This document shows positions 1 to 12,364 of a stretch of 64,000 nucleotides of DNA, one piece after another (the stretch's first letter is position 1; every line of letters starts with the position of its first letter). A program made the translations under genes and the position numbers. Origin of the DNA: Diphasiastrum complanatum (lineage: Eukaryota; Streptophyta; Lycopodiopsida; Lycopodiales; Lycopodiaceae). Below the pieces are notes generated by a model. That model saw only the letters and a list, made by a program, of their open reading frames with translations, was not told the DNA's origin and made no database searches. The stretch covers positions 32,065,777 to 32,129,776 of the forward strand of contig CM055093.1 of assembly GCA_029204225.1 (NCBI GenBank), read 5' to 3'.

Positions 1-351
1 TTACCAATGGCTCTCGGGTAGATAGAATGTCATCTCCATTAGAGGAGTCCTAAATCCCAAAAAGACCCTTTGTAAAGATTCTTTTTATATTTTTTCTCAA
101 TTTTTTCTTACACATGGACCAATCAAAACACTCAAATTTGAAATTTACGTAACGTAAGTTTTTGAATCCACACTAAAATTGGCATAACTTTTTAGTGGTA
201 AGTCCAAATTTAGCGGAGTTTGGTGCATTGGAAAGCGCTCAACAAGGGCTTTCCAATGATATGTTAGATGACATCGTTTGAGCTACGATTAAAAAGTTAT
301 GGCAAGTCAAAGGTATTACTGTTATAATATTTTAATAATATAAACTACATC

Positions 352-1376
352 TTGCACGAATTCTTAAAGGGTCTTATTGGAGATCAAAATGGCCAACTTT
401 TTCGTAAGGGAAAGGTTTATGTGCCGGATAAGGAGGACTTGTGGGCCCAAATCCTACAACAGTGTCATGACAATCATTATGCTGGCCACCCAAACATACA
501 ACACTTGACCTTGTCAGGCAGAATTTCTTCTGGACAAAGATGAAAGGTCATGTCGAGGCATACGTTCAACGTTGTGAACAATGCCAGCAAAATAAAGCAT
601 AAAGACTCAAAGTTGCGAGTCTTCGACATCCCTTGGAAATTCCCAACAAGAAATGGAAAAGTATTTCAATGGATTTTGTGATTGGACTCCCTAAAACTCG
701 GAGTGGTCACGATGCCATTGGGTGGTGGTTGATAGGCTTAACAAGATGGCACAATTTATACAAACTAAATTAACTGTCAAGGGGGACTCCAAATTCACTG
801 GCAAGTTATGGTAATCAGTATTTGAAAAACATGAAACAACCCTTAGTCTTAGTTCTTCAAATCACCTAGAATCTGATGGGCAGACAGAACGTGTTAACCA
901 GACATTGGAAGATATGCTTAGAGCATATGTTTCTCACAGACAGTTTGATTGGAAAAAATATCTCTCAATGGTTGAGTTCACACACAATAGTGCCAAGCAG
1001 ATTCAGTCCTTTTATGTTGATGTATGGTCAGACTCAAAGGTCTCAAGGTGCAAGCTGTAGTAGATTTCCTACAAGATATGCAAGAAATGTTGTAAGTGGC
1101 CAAGGAAAGCATGAAAACTATCTAGGATAGAGCTATGCTAACTACGGTCGCTTCCTAATTTTGGAAGGTGAACTGGTTTAAGAGGATTTGTCTACCTTTG
1201 TTTCTAACATGCCTGAAAAAGTGGTTAACGTTCGTGGTCACCAATTGAGAAACCGTTTGGTTTCTCAATTTCTTGTATGTTGGAAAGACAAGTCAAATGA
1301 TGAGGGCACTTGGGAGAGAGAAGACTATTTAAGGCTAAACTTCTCTGGTTTGCTCTCATTAGGAGGAGACTCTTAA
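352..1376 (+). pseudogene. Ty3/gypsy integrase-chromodomain remnant
   Basis: This is the 3' end of a chromovirus-type gypsy pol gene, broken by stops and frameshifts. In order it shows an H2C2 zinc-binding segment (QQCHDNHYAGHPN near 450-490, then RCEQCQQNK near 570-598), the start of the integrase core ([14 protein letters not shown] near 668-705), a late core segment (ESDGQTERVNQTLEDM near 870-920), and a chromodomain-like end (FLVCWKDKSNDEGTWERE, about 1270-1322). Much of the catalytic core between 780 and 860 is missing. Reverse transcriptase is absent upstream, so the element is 5'-truncated at or before about position 350. A purine tract and an LTR follow directly, which fits a 3' end. 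It cannot encode an active enzyme. The gypsy assignment is firm; the exact lineage is inferred from the chromodomain. Confidence 0.85.
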
Positions 1377-1388
1377 AAAGGGAGGGAA

Positions 1389-1905
1389 TGTTACATACCC
1401 ATAAGGGAATGCAACAAGAAACTTGAGGTGACGATCTCATTATACAACGGAACGTTGATCTGGAGCTATAGGTCTTTTGGGTGCCATGTGTCCATGTCTT
1501 AATGGTGTGCGATGACTCTTCATTATGGACCCGCGTCAGTGTGCACAATTGCCGCATGTTGATGTCATGCGTGACCCCTATCATTGGAGATGACCCCACC
1601 TAGACTCTGTATATAGAGGTGGATCTCCATGAGCTTGTCATTCATTCTCTCCTCGAGAATGAAGAGCACTTCCACTGGTGGTCAAGTGAAGATGATTATC
1701 TAGGCCTCAGGATGTAGGTAGGCGAGGGTCAAGGGTAAGGTATGGAACACCATGGCTTTATTAGAGATCCGAGCTTGCTTGATGGTGGTCTATAGCTCAA
1801 GTGCACGAGGGTGAGGCAGCAGTACCTCTATGATTGGCGGTAACGTAGCGTTCGTCACCTGTTTGTGCTTTAGCAATGACCGAATCGATGGTGGGGATTC
1901 TTGCA
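1389..1905 (+). repeat. 3' LTR of the gypsy chromovirus
   Basis: It begins TGTTACATACCC directly after a purine-rich tract (AAAAAGGGAGGGAA) at the end of the chromodomain fragment, and it ends near TTCTTGCA. A TATA-like stretch (GTATATAGAGG) lies near 1608. Most of it aligns by eye with the LTR at 51675-52082, which has the same order of motifs (TGATCTGGAGCTATAGGTCTTTT, GACCCGCGTCAGTGTGCACAA). This copy carries roughly 105 extra bases near 1715-1840. The 3' boundary is set by alignment to the other copy. Confidence 0.8.
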
Positions 1906-4250
1906 CTCACCTAGTGGCCTTGTATGAAAGCAATCGCAATTGTGTGGTTGGGTGAGGAAGTCCATTTCATAAAACACATGTACTTCCATTGTGTTCTAAG
2001 TTATGTTGGACTATGATTGACTTTTTAAAAAAAATGACAAGCTTAGCACTCAACATGTGGAGCTATGCGATAATGGACTTGAGTCATCCTTATGCCATAA
2101 AGAGGTAATTGGTCTAGGTCCAAAAAAAGAAATTGAGTCACTCTTGAAGCACAAAGAGGCTTTGACACATGTGCCACATGTTGTTTCTATTATTTTTTGA
2201 AAAAAAGTGTCCACCCTATTTCAAATGAATGTTTCTAGGATGATTCAAATCAACCATTTGAATTAACAACTCTTATTTTCATCATCATCGTCAATCCCTT
2301 TCTCATCTCCCTCTACATACTCCTCATACTCTGAGGACTCTAAAACTGATGATGCCTTAGATCCATTGTCGAAGTTGTGAGCACGACAACTTGTACTCTC
2401 TCTTGCCCTCCTACATGATGCCTATGCTCGGGTGATAGCTCCGGCACACAAGGATTGGCAAAAAAAAATACTAATAGTTTAAAATCGTATCTCATACTTA
2501 TAACAATTCAATAATTATAACTTAGAATATAATACAAATGTCTTTCAAATTCAACTTTCAAACCATAGACTGCAGTAGATGCAACAATGGTACATGTCCT
2601 AAATTCTCACCTACCCTCGCTATAGCCTCCTCATGGGAATACATATACATACTCCTCTTGTGATCTTCAAAGTAATAAAAAAGTACTCAACTCTCCAACT
2701 ACCAAAAGCTAATGAAATTTTTTACGATTTACAATTTTTCCTTAACTTTGTTTCAAGTACATTGTTTGTAACCAAATAACTTGAAACAAATCAAATTATC
2801 AATCGACCATATCTATTTCAAGTACAGCATCAGTTGCCAAACTTGAAAACAGTATTGAGTAAGCATGCAATTTTGCAACATGCAAATATCAACTCTACTT
2901 CTCACTCACGACACAAGAAATAGACAATCATGAAATCGTTGATTATTGACATTTCTAGGCGTCTTTTAGTTGTCTATTTTTGTGCATTTATAGTTGTACT
3001 ATAGGACCACAAATTTGTAAGTAGATCCAATTTTGACTAACGATTTATAGATTTGTAAGATTGCAAACATAGTAGAATCAATTGAAACATTCATGACTAG
3101 CACTTCTTCGCTTTCTGGCTACATGCATATGCACTCACAAATAGGTATGGCTTTATCTATTTTCAGTTCATTTCATCTGTGTCATTTTCTAGATCCATTT
3201 ATTTTCTATATGCACTTCGTGTCAATTGGAGTGTATTTGGTTGCAATTTATGCTAGTTTCCATACCAGTTAATGAATGGGTTCGTAGTGTATTAGTGACT
3301 TGATTAATATTGTGAATCATAGTTGATCTGAATATTTGTTCGACGTGTTTGAAACGATTGTAAGAGGTCATATTAGTTGCTATGTAGTACTATATGCCAT
3401 ATATAGTATATTTGTAGTTCTAGTCATAATTTCTACACTGAAGTAAGAGTTCGTATCATGGAATTGGTTTGTAAGAGTTCGTATCATAAAATTTTAGATT
3501 TTTCTATTTTTCAGCAGTGTCAAAATCCCAACACATTTAAAATCCGTTGGACACGTGGCAAAAAAACCGGAAAAAAAAAGAAATAAATAAAATTTTTCCA
3601 CGTGGACGTCAAAATCCAACGTCCACGTGACAAGGTTGTCGGAATCCGACTTCCACGTGAAAAAAAATAAGAAACAGATTATTCCTTTCCCAAGAGTCTC
3701 TTCTTTTGATCATCACGTAATAGGGATCGACCCTTTTCCAACTTGGTGCCCTTTGGTATTCTTGAAGTTGCTCATCGTTGTTTAGCAGCATTACGATTCT
3801 CCAAAAGGGTTGTGGAGGTAAAGCATTCACTAGGTTGCTGAATCCTTAGCAGACACTTTCTTTGAACTCCCTCGGTCTTCTTTCTTGTAGGTCCTCTGAA
3901 ATTCCTCTAACTATTTTCAATCATCAAATCATCTTCGGATTTTCACTTTAGATTTATTGGACAATTTTTTTGAAGGCCTTGCCAAATAGTCATCCAAGGC
4001 CATGGCACTTTTTGTATCAGAAACTCTTGATTGTGAACCCTCAAGCCTTGGTCCGGTGAAGGTGTCGCTCTTACTCCTTGGAAGGGGTGAAGAAAGTCCT
4101 CGCCGAGACTGCACAATCTTGTCAAGTGGATCTTGATCAAAAGATTTAAAATCAGGTGGTGATGGAGGTAAAAACAGTTGATGAGTGGCAGGTAGTGGAT
4201 TAGTTATGAGGTTGCATTGGGATGTTGGCGAAATGAATTGTTTAGAGAAT
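1906..4250. other. No recognisable gene (1.9-4.25 kb)
   Basis: AT-rich sequence with many stops in all frames and no recognised protein motif, RNA gene or intact repeat. The short phrase CCACGTG recurs around 3598-3660. The longest open stretches (for example 3609-3830 minus) have no family signature and low-complexity composition. Confidence 0.6.
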
Positions 4251-4334
4251 TGTCATGGAATTTGAAAGAAGATGTGGTTGGTATGGCATTAGAGGTGGAG
4301 GTAGAGGTGGAGATGGAAATGGTCGAAGGAAAAA

Positions 4335-5925
4335 ATGAAGGTTGGTAAGATAATGAATCGTGCATCTATTTTGAACATGTCTAGACAATCCATGGTCCTT
4401 GATCTCAACTATCCTTCTGGAAAGGTCAATCTCCCTGTCTGTCATAGCTGTATCTTTGGAAAGCAGGCTAGGATTCCTTTTAGATCAAACCATATGCATG
4501 CAGCAAAAGGTTTGTTAGATGTTGTTCATACAGATATATGTGGACCTATGCAAACTCCATCATTGTTATATGCAAAGTATTTCATTACCTTTATTGACGA
4601 ATTCTCCAAAAGAACAGTTGTTTCTTTTATTAATGTGGGGTCGAAGATCTTTCGTAGTATAGCCCTTCCGCTTGTCAACAAAGGTTAGATCACTGGATAG
4701 GTGCCTAACTATGCATAGATGCTACTTTTAGTTTAATTCCTACTTTCTTCCTTAACTCTACTCACCAGTATGCTACTCCTCTTTAACTCTACTCCTCTAC
4801 ACTAACATTCATCATAGTTTTGGTTGAAGGGAAGGGATGTAGAAGAAGAGATTGAGAAGAGAAGAGAAAGAGAGAGAAAGAGAGTGAGGGTGGAGGTTAG
4901 CTCAAATGCTCCTTATGCTTGCTAATGGAAAAACATTCACTATGGCAAACAATAAAACATGAAAATGGAAAGCTATAGAAAACACAACCAAGAGCAATAG
5001 CAAGTAGTGAATAGCAAATGAGGATGCTTCTCTTCCAGAAATGGTAGAGTTTTCTCCTTCTCATTAAGCATCCAAATAGTGTACAAATGATGCCTTTTTA
5101 TAAAATGGGGAAGGCCCTTACCCCTCAATCTTATTGGCTAATATTCACAATGATCCTAACCATTCATCTTGGACCCAACTTGATCCAAGGGTCCACAAAA
5201 AGTACATTAGAAATCACAAGATTCATGTGAGTCCCAATTTGGACCCAACTCTAAAAAGTGATCTCTAAGTTTAAAAATGACCTTGGGCCTCTAGTTTTAT
5301 TTTAATTACAAGTCCCAAGTCAAGTTTATTTTATTTACAACTTCAATTGCGTGCTCATTGGGCCATGGGCTTATACACGCAGGATGCCATGCCCTCGCAA
5401 CACATTTTATTGGAGGATTTTATTTATTTACACTTTGTTAAGAATACCCCCAACAATTAAACATAAATCAGAGGCTTTCATCAAATTCAGACAATTCAAA
5501 GAGCATGCTGAGAACCAAATTGGCAAACAAATCAAAGCATTGAGGTCAGACAACGGGGGAGAATACATCTCCAATGAATTCAAGGAGTATTGCCTTAACA
5601 ACGACATTGAACAACAATACATCACCTCCTATTCACCTTAGTCAAATGGTCTTGCTGAGAGAGAACCAAACCTTAGTCGAATCGGCAAAGTGCATATTAT
5701 CACATGCTATACTTTCGAAGTCCTTTTGGGCTAAAGCTGTTTCAACAACAACCTATATTCAAAACAGATGTCCTACTAAAAGTCTCTCATACAAAACACC
5801 ATTCGAAGTTTGGACAAGTATCAAACCTTCTCTATCAAACCTACGAGTTTTTGGATGTACTACTTTTGCGCAGATTTGGAGGTTCTACTAACATCTTATC
5901 TTTATCTTTAAAATTCATGGGTTGA
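4335..5925 (+). pseudogene. Ty1/copia integrase fragment, split by a solo LTR
   Basis: The first part (4335-4633) encodes the GAG-pre-integrase tail (CHSCIFGKQARIPF) and the start of the integrase core (VHTDICGPMQTPSLLYAKYF, then FITFIDEFSKRTVV). The frame stops at 4634 and resumes after 5460 with SEAFIKFRQFKEHAENQIGK, RSDNGGEYISNEFKEYC and YITSYSP. It ends with an integrase C-terminal phrase (PFEVWTSIKPSLSNLRVFGC). The two halves join in frame across the solo LTR, so that insertion came later than the element. An in-frame stop (TSYSP then TAG) and a frameshift follow. Gag, protease, reverse transcriptase and LTRs of this copy are not seen. The minus-strand fragment at 13.7-15.5 kb belongs to the same family. 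Confidence 0.85.
4634..5455 (-). mobile_element. Solo LTR with ATTAA target duplication
   Basis: An 822-bp unit starting TGTGGGG and ending CCCCCAACA, flanked by the perfect 5-bp duplication ATTAA (4629-4633 and 5456-5460). It sits exactly where the copia integrase frame breaks, and removing it with one ATTAA copy restores the frame. On the minus strand a TATAAAAA box occurs near 5097-5104, so the LTR probably reads right to left. The segment near 5365-5390 (TACACGCAGGATGCC) resembles the LTRs at 12365-13070 and 39567-40279, which suggests a distant relative of that gypsy family. Confidence 0.88.
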
Positions 5926-6492
5926 TCTTTAAGGAAGATGACATCCTTGCTGACAAATATTTTTCTTATTGCAATGTTATAAAGCTTATATGATTTATTA
6001 ACTAAGACCCACAAAGATAGATTTAGTACTAGAATTATGTAATTTCTTTCTTAGCTCAATCAAAATCTGAGCACACAATTATTTATGTGCGGCATTGTAT
6101 GTAATATAGATCTACGCGCAATTGGCGAGGACTGGCCACATAACTCCTGATGGATTCTGGAGTTTTCTCAAAAATTGTAAGTCTCCAAGCTGGCTGCTCT
6201 CCCAATGCGGGTATTTTATCCAATTCTTTGATGGCCTCTATTTTAGAGGTCTTAAACTTGAGGACCCAACCACCACGCGAGGACTCATGAGGATGTTGCG
6301 CTAAAAAGCTCTAGATTTGGTCCTCGATGTTGATTGGTCTTCTGAACAATGGTGTGGTCCTTGATGAAGACGAACCTAGTTGCATTGACTGTGGAGTTGG
6401 CTGTATTCTGCAACTTCAGGGGCTCCACCCTGGTCCATGCCCAAATCCAACCATGTATCCACAGGTGCATCAGCTTGGTTTGGAGGGGAGAA
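5926..6492. other. No recognisable gene (5.9-6.5 kb)
   Basis: Short spacer between the copia fragment and the decayed minus-strand ORF. I see no conserved motif, RNA gene or repeat boundary. The right part may be degraded 3' sequence of the neighbouring minus-strand ORF. Confidence 0.4.
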
Positions 6493-8516
6493 TTATGACA
6501 TGACCGGAACTGAAATTTGAGGCCCAGATTCCAACACCTGAGCGGTAGCCTTTTCATATGCGTGGATGGTTGCTTTGGCCTTTGCCAACTCAGTTGAAGC
6601 TGCACCCTTGAATCTGTCAAAGCGGCCTTGGAATCCTTGAAGGGCCACTTTATAGGTTTCAACCTTTTTAAACAAATACGTGATTTTTGTCAGAGTGATA
6701 AGATGATTAGGTATTTGCGTCTGTAGATACGCATCATGCTCAAGGGTGGTCGCATCCAATTCACCTTGGAGACATGTGCGATCTTGTTCAGCCATCTGTA
6801 GTTGACCTTGGAGCAGCTGCACTTGTTGCTTTGCATCCTGCATGACCTTGTCCACTTGGTCTTGGGCGGTTGTGAGGGCATTTTGCAGGGAACTGACATA
6901 ATCCTCTAGGCGATCAACCAATTGTTGTGCCTTCTTCTTCTCAGCTTCAGACTTGGCTTCATGTTGCTTGGCGATCTTCAATTATTTGTCCAGTTGAATG
7001 ACTTTCTGGCTGATGAGTGTATTCTCAGATCACATATCTGAGATGCGCTGCAACATTTCTTTTTTCTTTTCTAGCATAGACTGGATTACTTGCGCAAGGC
7101 TTGAGACTAAACTGAGAGCATCAATAGAATCTACTGTTGTGGAGGCGGTAGCAGCAGAAGGACCTGGTGGTACTGTCTCTAGTTGGCGTGGAACAGGTGC
7201 CTGTAACTCTTCTTCTTCAAAGAGATCTTCTTCTTCATAGTCCTCAGGTACTGTGGCGTCAAACTGCTTTGGTGATTTGACAACTTGCCCGGCCCGAATT
7301 GTGGCTGGTGTGGCTTCAACTTGATGTTGCTGGTATCGAAAAAGAATCTTCAACACCAGTAGTAGTATCATGGAACTGTTCAAATCCTCTTCCAGGAAAT
7401 TGGAGTTCAAAGGGCACAGGGCTCTGGGGCATTACAAAAACTTCTGAGACCCCAAAGGGAATCGGAATCATCGAACATGTCCATGAAATACTGGGTGTTG
7501 GGGGAGACAGCTTATTTGTGTGGAGGTGAGGCGGCCTGGGCAGTTGTGATGGGAATGGTAGCCCCAATGATCACAGACTGTCCTTGAGAGGAAGCAGAGG
7601 TGAGAGAAGCATCAGAGGTGGGGGGAATAGGTAGTTCAGTCCGAATAACAATAGGGGGTTGGAAACGCAACTGAAGGTGTCTGCATAGTACGATGTCGTG
7701 ACGCGGAAGGCAAGTAAAAAATGACGATCTTGCTGCTTGGACGACGTTGACTATGTGAGCTGGATGGCTGGTGGGATGACTTTACAGGTGCTTCTTCATA
7801 GATAGAAAACACGGAATCCATACGAAAGCCATGGATTTTATTTTCAAGATGGGAGGTGCTAGGAGTGACAACAAAGGGCCAACAACAAACTGATGTTTGG
7901 TATTGCTCTTGAAGGCTCATTTGAGCTCCCAAAAAATGGTCTTGAACCAGTTATATCGTTCCAGAGGGGCCTTGGCTATATTGGTGTGAGACTCAACTAT
8001 TTCACGCAGAATCTGAGAAGTAATTTGGTCTTTCCCGAGGTTGTCAACCATCAAAAAATTGTTGAGGAGCTGAGCAGCAGCCTGAATGGCAGGATCTATA
8101 ATAGCATCTAGAAGATAGTCATCCTTATTCCAGTGCAGATCATTGGTAACATCAATATAAGACTTAATAGCCTATTTGGCTTGCTTATGGTTTGGTGAGG
8201 GTTGGGTACCAGATGCTATCCCTATGGCAGCAAGGGCGGCCTCAGTCACACGCACCTTGTGTGTGGCTCCCTAGAAAGTAATGTAAAACTTGGATTTCTC
8301 CTCCTTCCAAGTACTGAAGGCAAGAGTGATAAAATCCATATTGATTCTCCTTGAGAAGGCTCTCTCATGAATACCCATTACAGTAAGCAGAGGCTTCGCA
8401 AGGGTCATCCACTGAGTGACCATGCTTGTGCTAGGGAGGATCATGATCTCCGTTGCAGATGGGACATCACGATGGATAGTGTAACGAGGTGACTGAGACG
8501 TATCTGTGGAAGACAT
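6493..8516 (-). pseudogene. Decayed coiled-coil protein ORF, unknown family
   Basis: On the minus strand, an ATG at 8516 opens a frame (SSTDTSQSPRYTIHRDVPSA). Past a stop near 8271, the same frame continues through phrases such as YNWFKTIFWELK with further stops near 8173 and 7920. After a frameshift come a Ser/Pro/Thr-rich middle part and a long acidic stretch (EDYEEEDLFEEEELQ, about 7200-7250). The C-terminal part (about 6981-6495) is a heptad-patterned helix rich in Gln, Glu, Lys and Ala (AEKKKAQQLVDRLEDYVSSL), very likely a coiled coil. The original protein was perhaps 650-700 residues. I do not recognise the family. A 5'-flanking region with the same GGCGAAGGT-type motifs as the nearby gypsy leader suggests it belonged to a gypsy-like element rather than to a host gene, but this is inference. 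Confidence 0.5.
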
Positions 8517-8529
8517 GATGGAAAAAATC

Positions 8530-9180
8530 AAAAACTAAAAGTAATAGGCATGAGTGTATATCAAAAAATAGTACAGAAAGTTTTGAAGGCTTTGCTAGCA
8601 CAAGTGAGTAATGAATCGAATTTAGCCAACTTATAAGTGAATTTGGAGGGTCCATTACACAGAATACTAGTTTGGTTGATCAGTTCTGAACAAAAATTTG
8701 CAGGCTTTCTCAGTACTGTGAAAATAGGCTATAAAAATCTCGGCAAAGGTTTTTGAGACTCTGAACCAATCCGACAAACGTTTTCCAGGTCTGGCGAAGG
8801 ATGAACCTTCGCCCACCTTCGCCCAACTGTTGTTATAAATGCAATTTTCAGGATCTGAACCTATAGCCAACCTAATTTTGACATTTTAAGACCATCTAGC
8901 ATGTCAATGAAGATTTCTAAGAAGAGTAAGGTGCTCGACGAAGGTTCTCAAAATGGCATATTGATGATCATTTGCCTAACCCAAAAAAAGTACCAATTGG
9001 TGAAAAGAACATTCACCCAACTCAATATGGGTATATCTGAGGTGGATCTTGCTTCTGAAAACTCGGCGAACAATTCTAACACAGTTTGTGCAAAAAATGA
9101 TTAGAAAAGTAAATTTCCAAGTCATTTTTCCATAAAGATCTATCTACTTCCTGAGCTGATGACATTTCTGACTTTTGCTC
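8530..9180 (-). other. Leader-like region rich in GGCGAAGGT motifs
   Basis: A non-coding stretch carrying several variants of GGCGAAGGT or its complement (about 8740, 8795, 8809, 8818 and 8938). The same short motif is scattered through 11400-12050, the leader of the gypsy gag element. It lies just upstream, on the minus strand, of the decayed ORF at 6493-8516 and may be the leader of that unit. Confidence 0.4.
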
Positions 9181-9192
9181 ATCAGTCTTTTC

Positions 9193-11148
9193 TCATTTTT
9201 TCCTATTTTTTTTTTTTGTCTTTTCCGAATGATGGAGTACTTCATTAGATTCTTCAAATCCAGAACAAAAAAGTGGCTCCTGATGGGCTTCTGGTTCAAC
9301 TTGAGTTAACTTTTGTGCTAATACTTCTTTTGCTTTTGCCACCAACTTCAAGAACTCTCCCAACGAAATATTGACCTTACTAGACAAAATATTCATGAGT
9401 AGTTCTGTTTGAGATGCTTCTGATTCAGTCATCTTGAAAGGTTCTTCATGATGATGCAATTGAGCATTCATATCTTTATGTGAATTTTTCGGTGACTACA
9501 ATGGTGAAGAACGAACTTCAGTTGTTGCTCTAGCAACTTCAAGCTCCTCTTCTTCTTGCAGATGTTTAATCCACTGCCTCATATTATTATATCTTCTGTT
9601 TTCTGCATGAAGATTTGGATAGACTCCAGATGATGTTGGTATGTCAGTTAATGGTATAGAATCAGCAAGTACTGGATCTGCTACCAGTTCTTTTTGCTTT
9701 TGTGCTCTGGTGACCACCATCAAGGGTACACTTGGTTTATTCTAAGCTACTGGTCTTCGCTTGATTGTTATCAAATTTATAGGAGCTGTAGCCAGTGGTG
9801 GCTTTGGTCTTGCTGGGCAGTCCTTATAGCAATGCCCATAACCACAGTCACGACAAAATGGTACAAATTTACTTTTATTTGGACATTCTGCAACTCTGTG
9901 ATTTTCTCCACATGCAAAGCATCCAAGTGGTGCTCTAGTCCAGTTTCTAGATGCTTGTTGTTGCGCAACAACATAAATAGCATATTGGTCTGAAGATCCA
10001 TCTTCATGTTCATTATCATAGTTCCATTGCTCGGCATTCTGTAAGGTTCTGGTTCCATCAAATTGGCAGGAGGAGCGGGGTGCTTTGGTGGGGTAGGTAA
10101 GGGTAATCATTCCAGGTATCCATGAGCAGATTGTCGAGGTCTAGCTGCTGGATTTTCTCCATAATGTGGTTCTCGATATCCCATTTAGGCATACCGTTGT
10201 TGAATTATCCGAGGATTGAAGTTGCAAAAAACAGTCTCATGATCAAGCAAATTACACAAATGGCATATACTAATTTCCATTCATTTTTTCAATTGAGGAC
10301 ACTCATTCACTGTGTGATTTCCTATACAAATAGAACATCAGACATTTTTCCTGGTAGGAAAAGTCTTTGCAAACTTCTCAGGTTCCTTGTTCATTTGTTC
10401 TTGGAAATCTTCCAATGCTATGATCTTCTCATTAAATTGTGACTACAACTTTCCCATATGTTTCTGCTAGTTCTTTCCGAGTTTCTTGAACTCATTGAGC
10501 ATCATTTTTGCAGTAGCGTTGACATTTGTTGATGCAATAGTGGTGGATGTCGTAGTGGTTTGCCCTGCTGTATAAGAGAACATACTGATATTTGGCTCAT
10601 CGTCTAAATCTTCATCCTCCTCCCGAATCGCATCATCCATGGCATTTTGCAAAAGTGCGTACTCATTATGGCGTTTCAGCTCACGTCGGATCCTTTTAGG
10701 TAATCCTGACAAAAACCACATAATCATGGCATTTTTGTTAATCAGCTCAGATTCGCACTCAGATCTGAGACGTTTTACTCGTTCAATGTAATCTCGAACC
10801 ATTACCCGCTTTCCCATTTTAATTTTACTTGAAAGTAGAAAAGGGTCTTCCATAAACTTTTGAGGTTTGAACCATGTAATAAGGGCTCATTTAACAGTCT
10901 CCCAATCCATACGCTCAGTTTCATCTTGATTATAGTACCAATCTTGTGCTGCACCTGTTAAGGCCATAGGAAAAAGCTTAAGTTTATCATGGAAATTTTT
11001 TTTGCCATAGACTTCACAAGATTCAGAATAGATCTGAAGAAATCTAACTGGATTTGTTAATCCATTGTATTTGGGTAGATCCAAACGGGATGCTCTTCTA
11101 ACAATGATTGGATTGACTTCCTAAGGAGCACCTCCAAGGGGCAACCAT
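9193..11148 (-). pseudogene. Ty3/gypsy gag (copy A), minus strand
   Basis: Minus-strand gag of a gypsy retroelement, starting at an ATG (11148) that matches the start of the plus-strand copy at 40837. The N-terminal capsid part has LDLPKYNGLTNPVRFLQIY and FPMALTGAAQDWYYNQ (retrotransposon gag family). It continues with FLSGLPKRIRRELKRHNEYA and a Thr-rich linker, then Cys/His knuckles: a first near 10320, and CFACGENHRVAECP followed by CRDCGYGHCYKDC at about 9800-9930. A charged tail (9193-9723) follows. There are frameshifts near 11120 and around 10440, and in-frame stops including a TGA between the first and second knuckles that is shared with copy B. Protease and reverse transcriptase are not seen. 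It is preceded on its own strand by a leader, primer site and LTR. Confidence 0.82.
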
Positions 11149-12340
11149 CTTTATAGATTAAATCAAGCAGACAATGAGATTGGATCTAGATTTTCAATCA
11201 AAACTATCTCAGATCAGGTCTGCTAGATCTCTTCCACTTGACAAGAATCAGATTCCTATATCGAGAAAAAGATTTCTAAAATCAACCAATCGATACTTCT
11301 CAAAAATGAAATATTCTCATAATCTAAATTAGACTGTAACAGATTTGTCCCAAAATTTGACAGAGACTTGATCTGGAAAATCAAAACCTAAAAATAGAAC
11401 TGGCGAAGGTTTCCTAGATGAAGATTGACTCGGCGAAGGTTCAACAATGTTATTTTTGGTAAAAACTCTCTAATCAGATTTTTCTGACAAATTCTAAGGA
11501 AATAACCTTCGCCGACCTCTCAGACTCAGAATTTGACATAGATAAAGCTAGGGTAAAACCGGCAAAGGTTTTCGGCACACAAAAACACAATTTCTATAGT
11601 TTGACGAGGGTAAAAATAAAGATTTTCTATGATTTGGATAGGATGAATGTTCGCCGAACTCAGAAATAGCAACTTACTATAAATAGAATGATTTCGAATC
11701 TTGGCCAAGGTTTTGGCGAAGAATCAAGAGTAATATTGGTATTTTTGCAAAAAAGAGACTTTTTTTTGGCAAAAATATAACAATATGACAACTGATCTTC
11801 TAAGAAACCTTCTATTTCTGATATTATTCTTTGCTGACCTGGCAGTAGATAGATCTAAATCACACCTATGCACAATCAATTGGGTGAAGGTTCTTTTTTT
11901 GTATTTTTAGAGCTTTGGTGATTTTTTGGTGTTTTTGATGGTTTTTCTGATGTTTCTGAAAATTTGCTGGGAAGGATTGTTCGGCCCTTAAACTGACCGA
12001 ACGTGTCTGCAATTCGGCGAATGTTTCTTGAAAGAGGACAAAAAGTTATCATCTTTGATGACAATTTTTGTCTCATTTTGACTAAAATCTGACAAATTTG
12101 ACTGATTTTTGTTGTTTTTTCTGATATCTCAGATCCAAATGGATCTTAAGATAGGTGATCTAAGTAGCTTTTCCTATCTCACAATTAGATTAGATTTCAA
12201 ACAAGCAAATCCAATCAGATTAAGCAAAATCACTCCCAAACTAACCCTAAATGTAGATTTAACACTATTCATGCCATGACAAGATGCCTAATGCAAGCTA
12301 ACCATCCAACAAACATGCTGCAAACTAAAAAATTGGCGTA
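11149..12340 (-). other. 5' leader of gypsy copy A
   Basis: About 1.2 kb between primer site and gag start, with no coding potential. It is notable for repeated short variants of GGCGAAGGTT and TTCGCCGA on both strands (for example near 11402, 11432, 11508, 11648, 11720 and 12015). The corresponding leader of copy B (40304-40836) keeps a few of them. Confidence 0.6.
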
Positions 12341-12360
12341 GCTCCCCGGCAACGGCGCCA
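12341..12360 (-). other. Primer-binding site, Asp-tRNA type
   Basis: The minus strand reads TGGCGCCGTTGCCGGGGAGC four bases inside the LTR edge. From memory this matches the 3' end of plant tRNA-Asp, the primer used by many plant Athila-type gypsy elements. Confidence 0.8.
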
Positions 12361-12364
12361 AAAT

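Noticed and set aside
6998-7529. Plus-strand ORFs at 6998-7240 and 7299-7529
   Set aside because: They are antisense shadows of the minus-strand coiled-coil and acidic-linker ORF.
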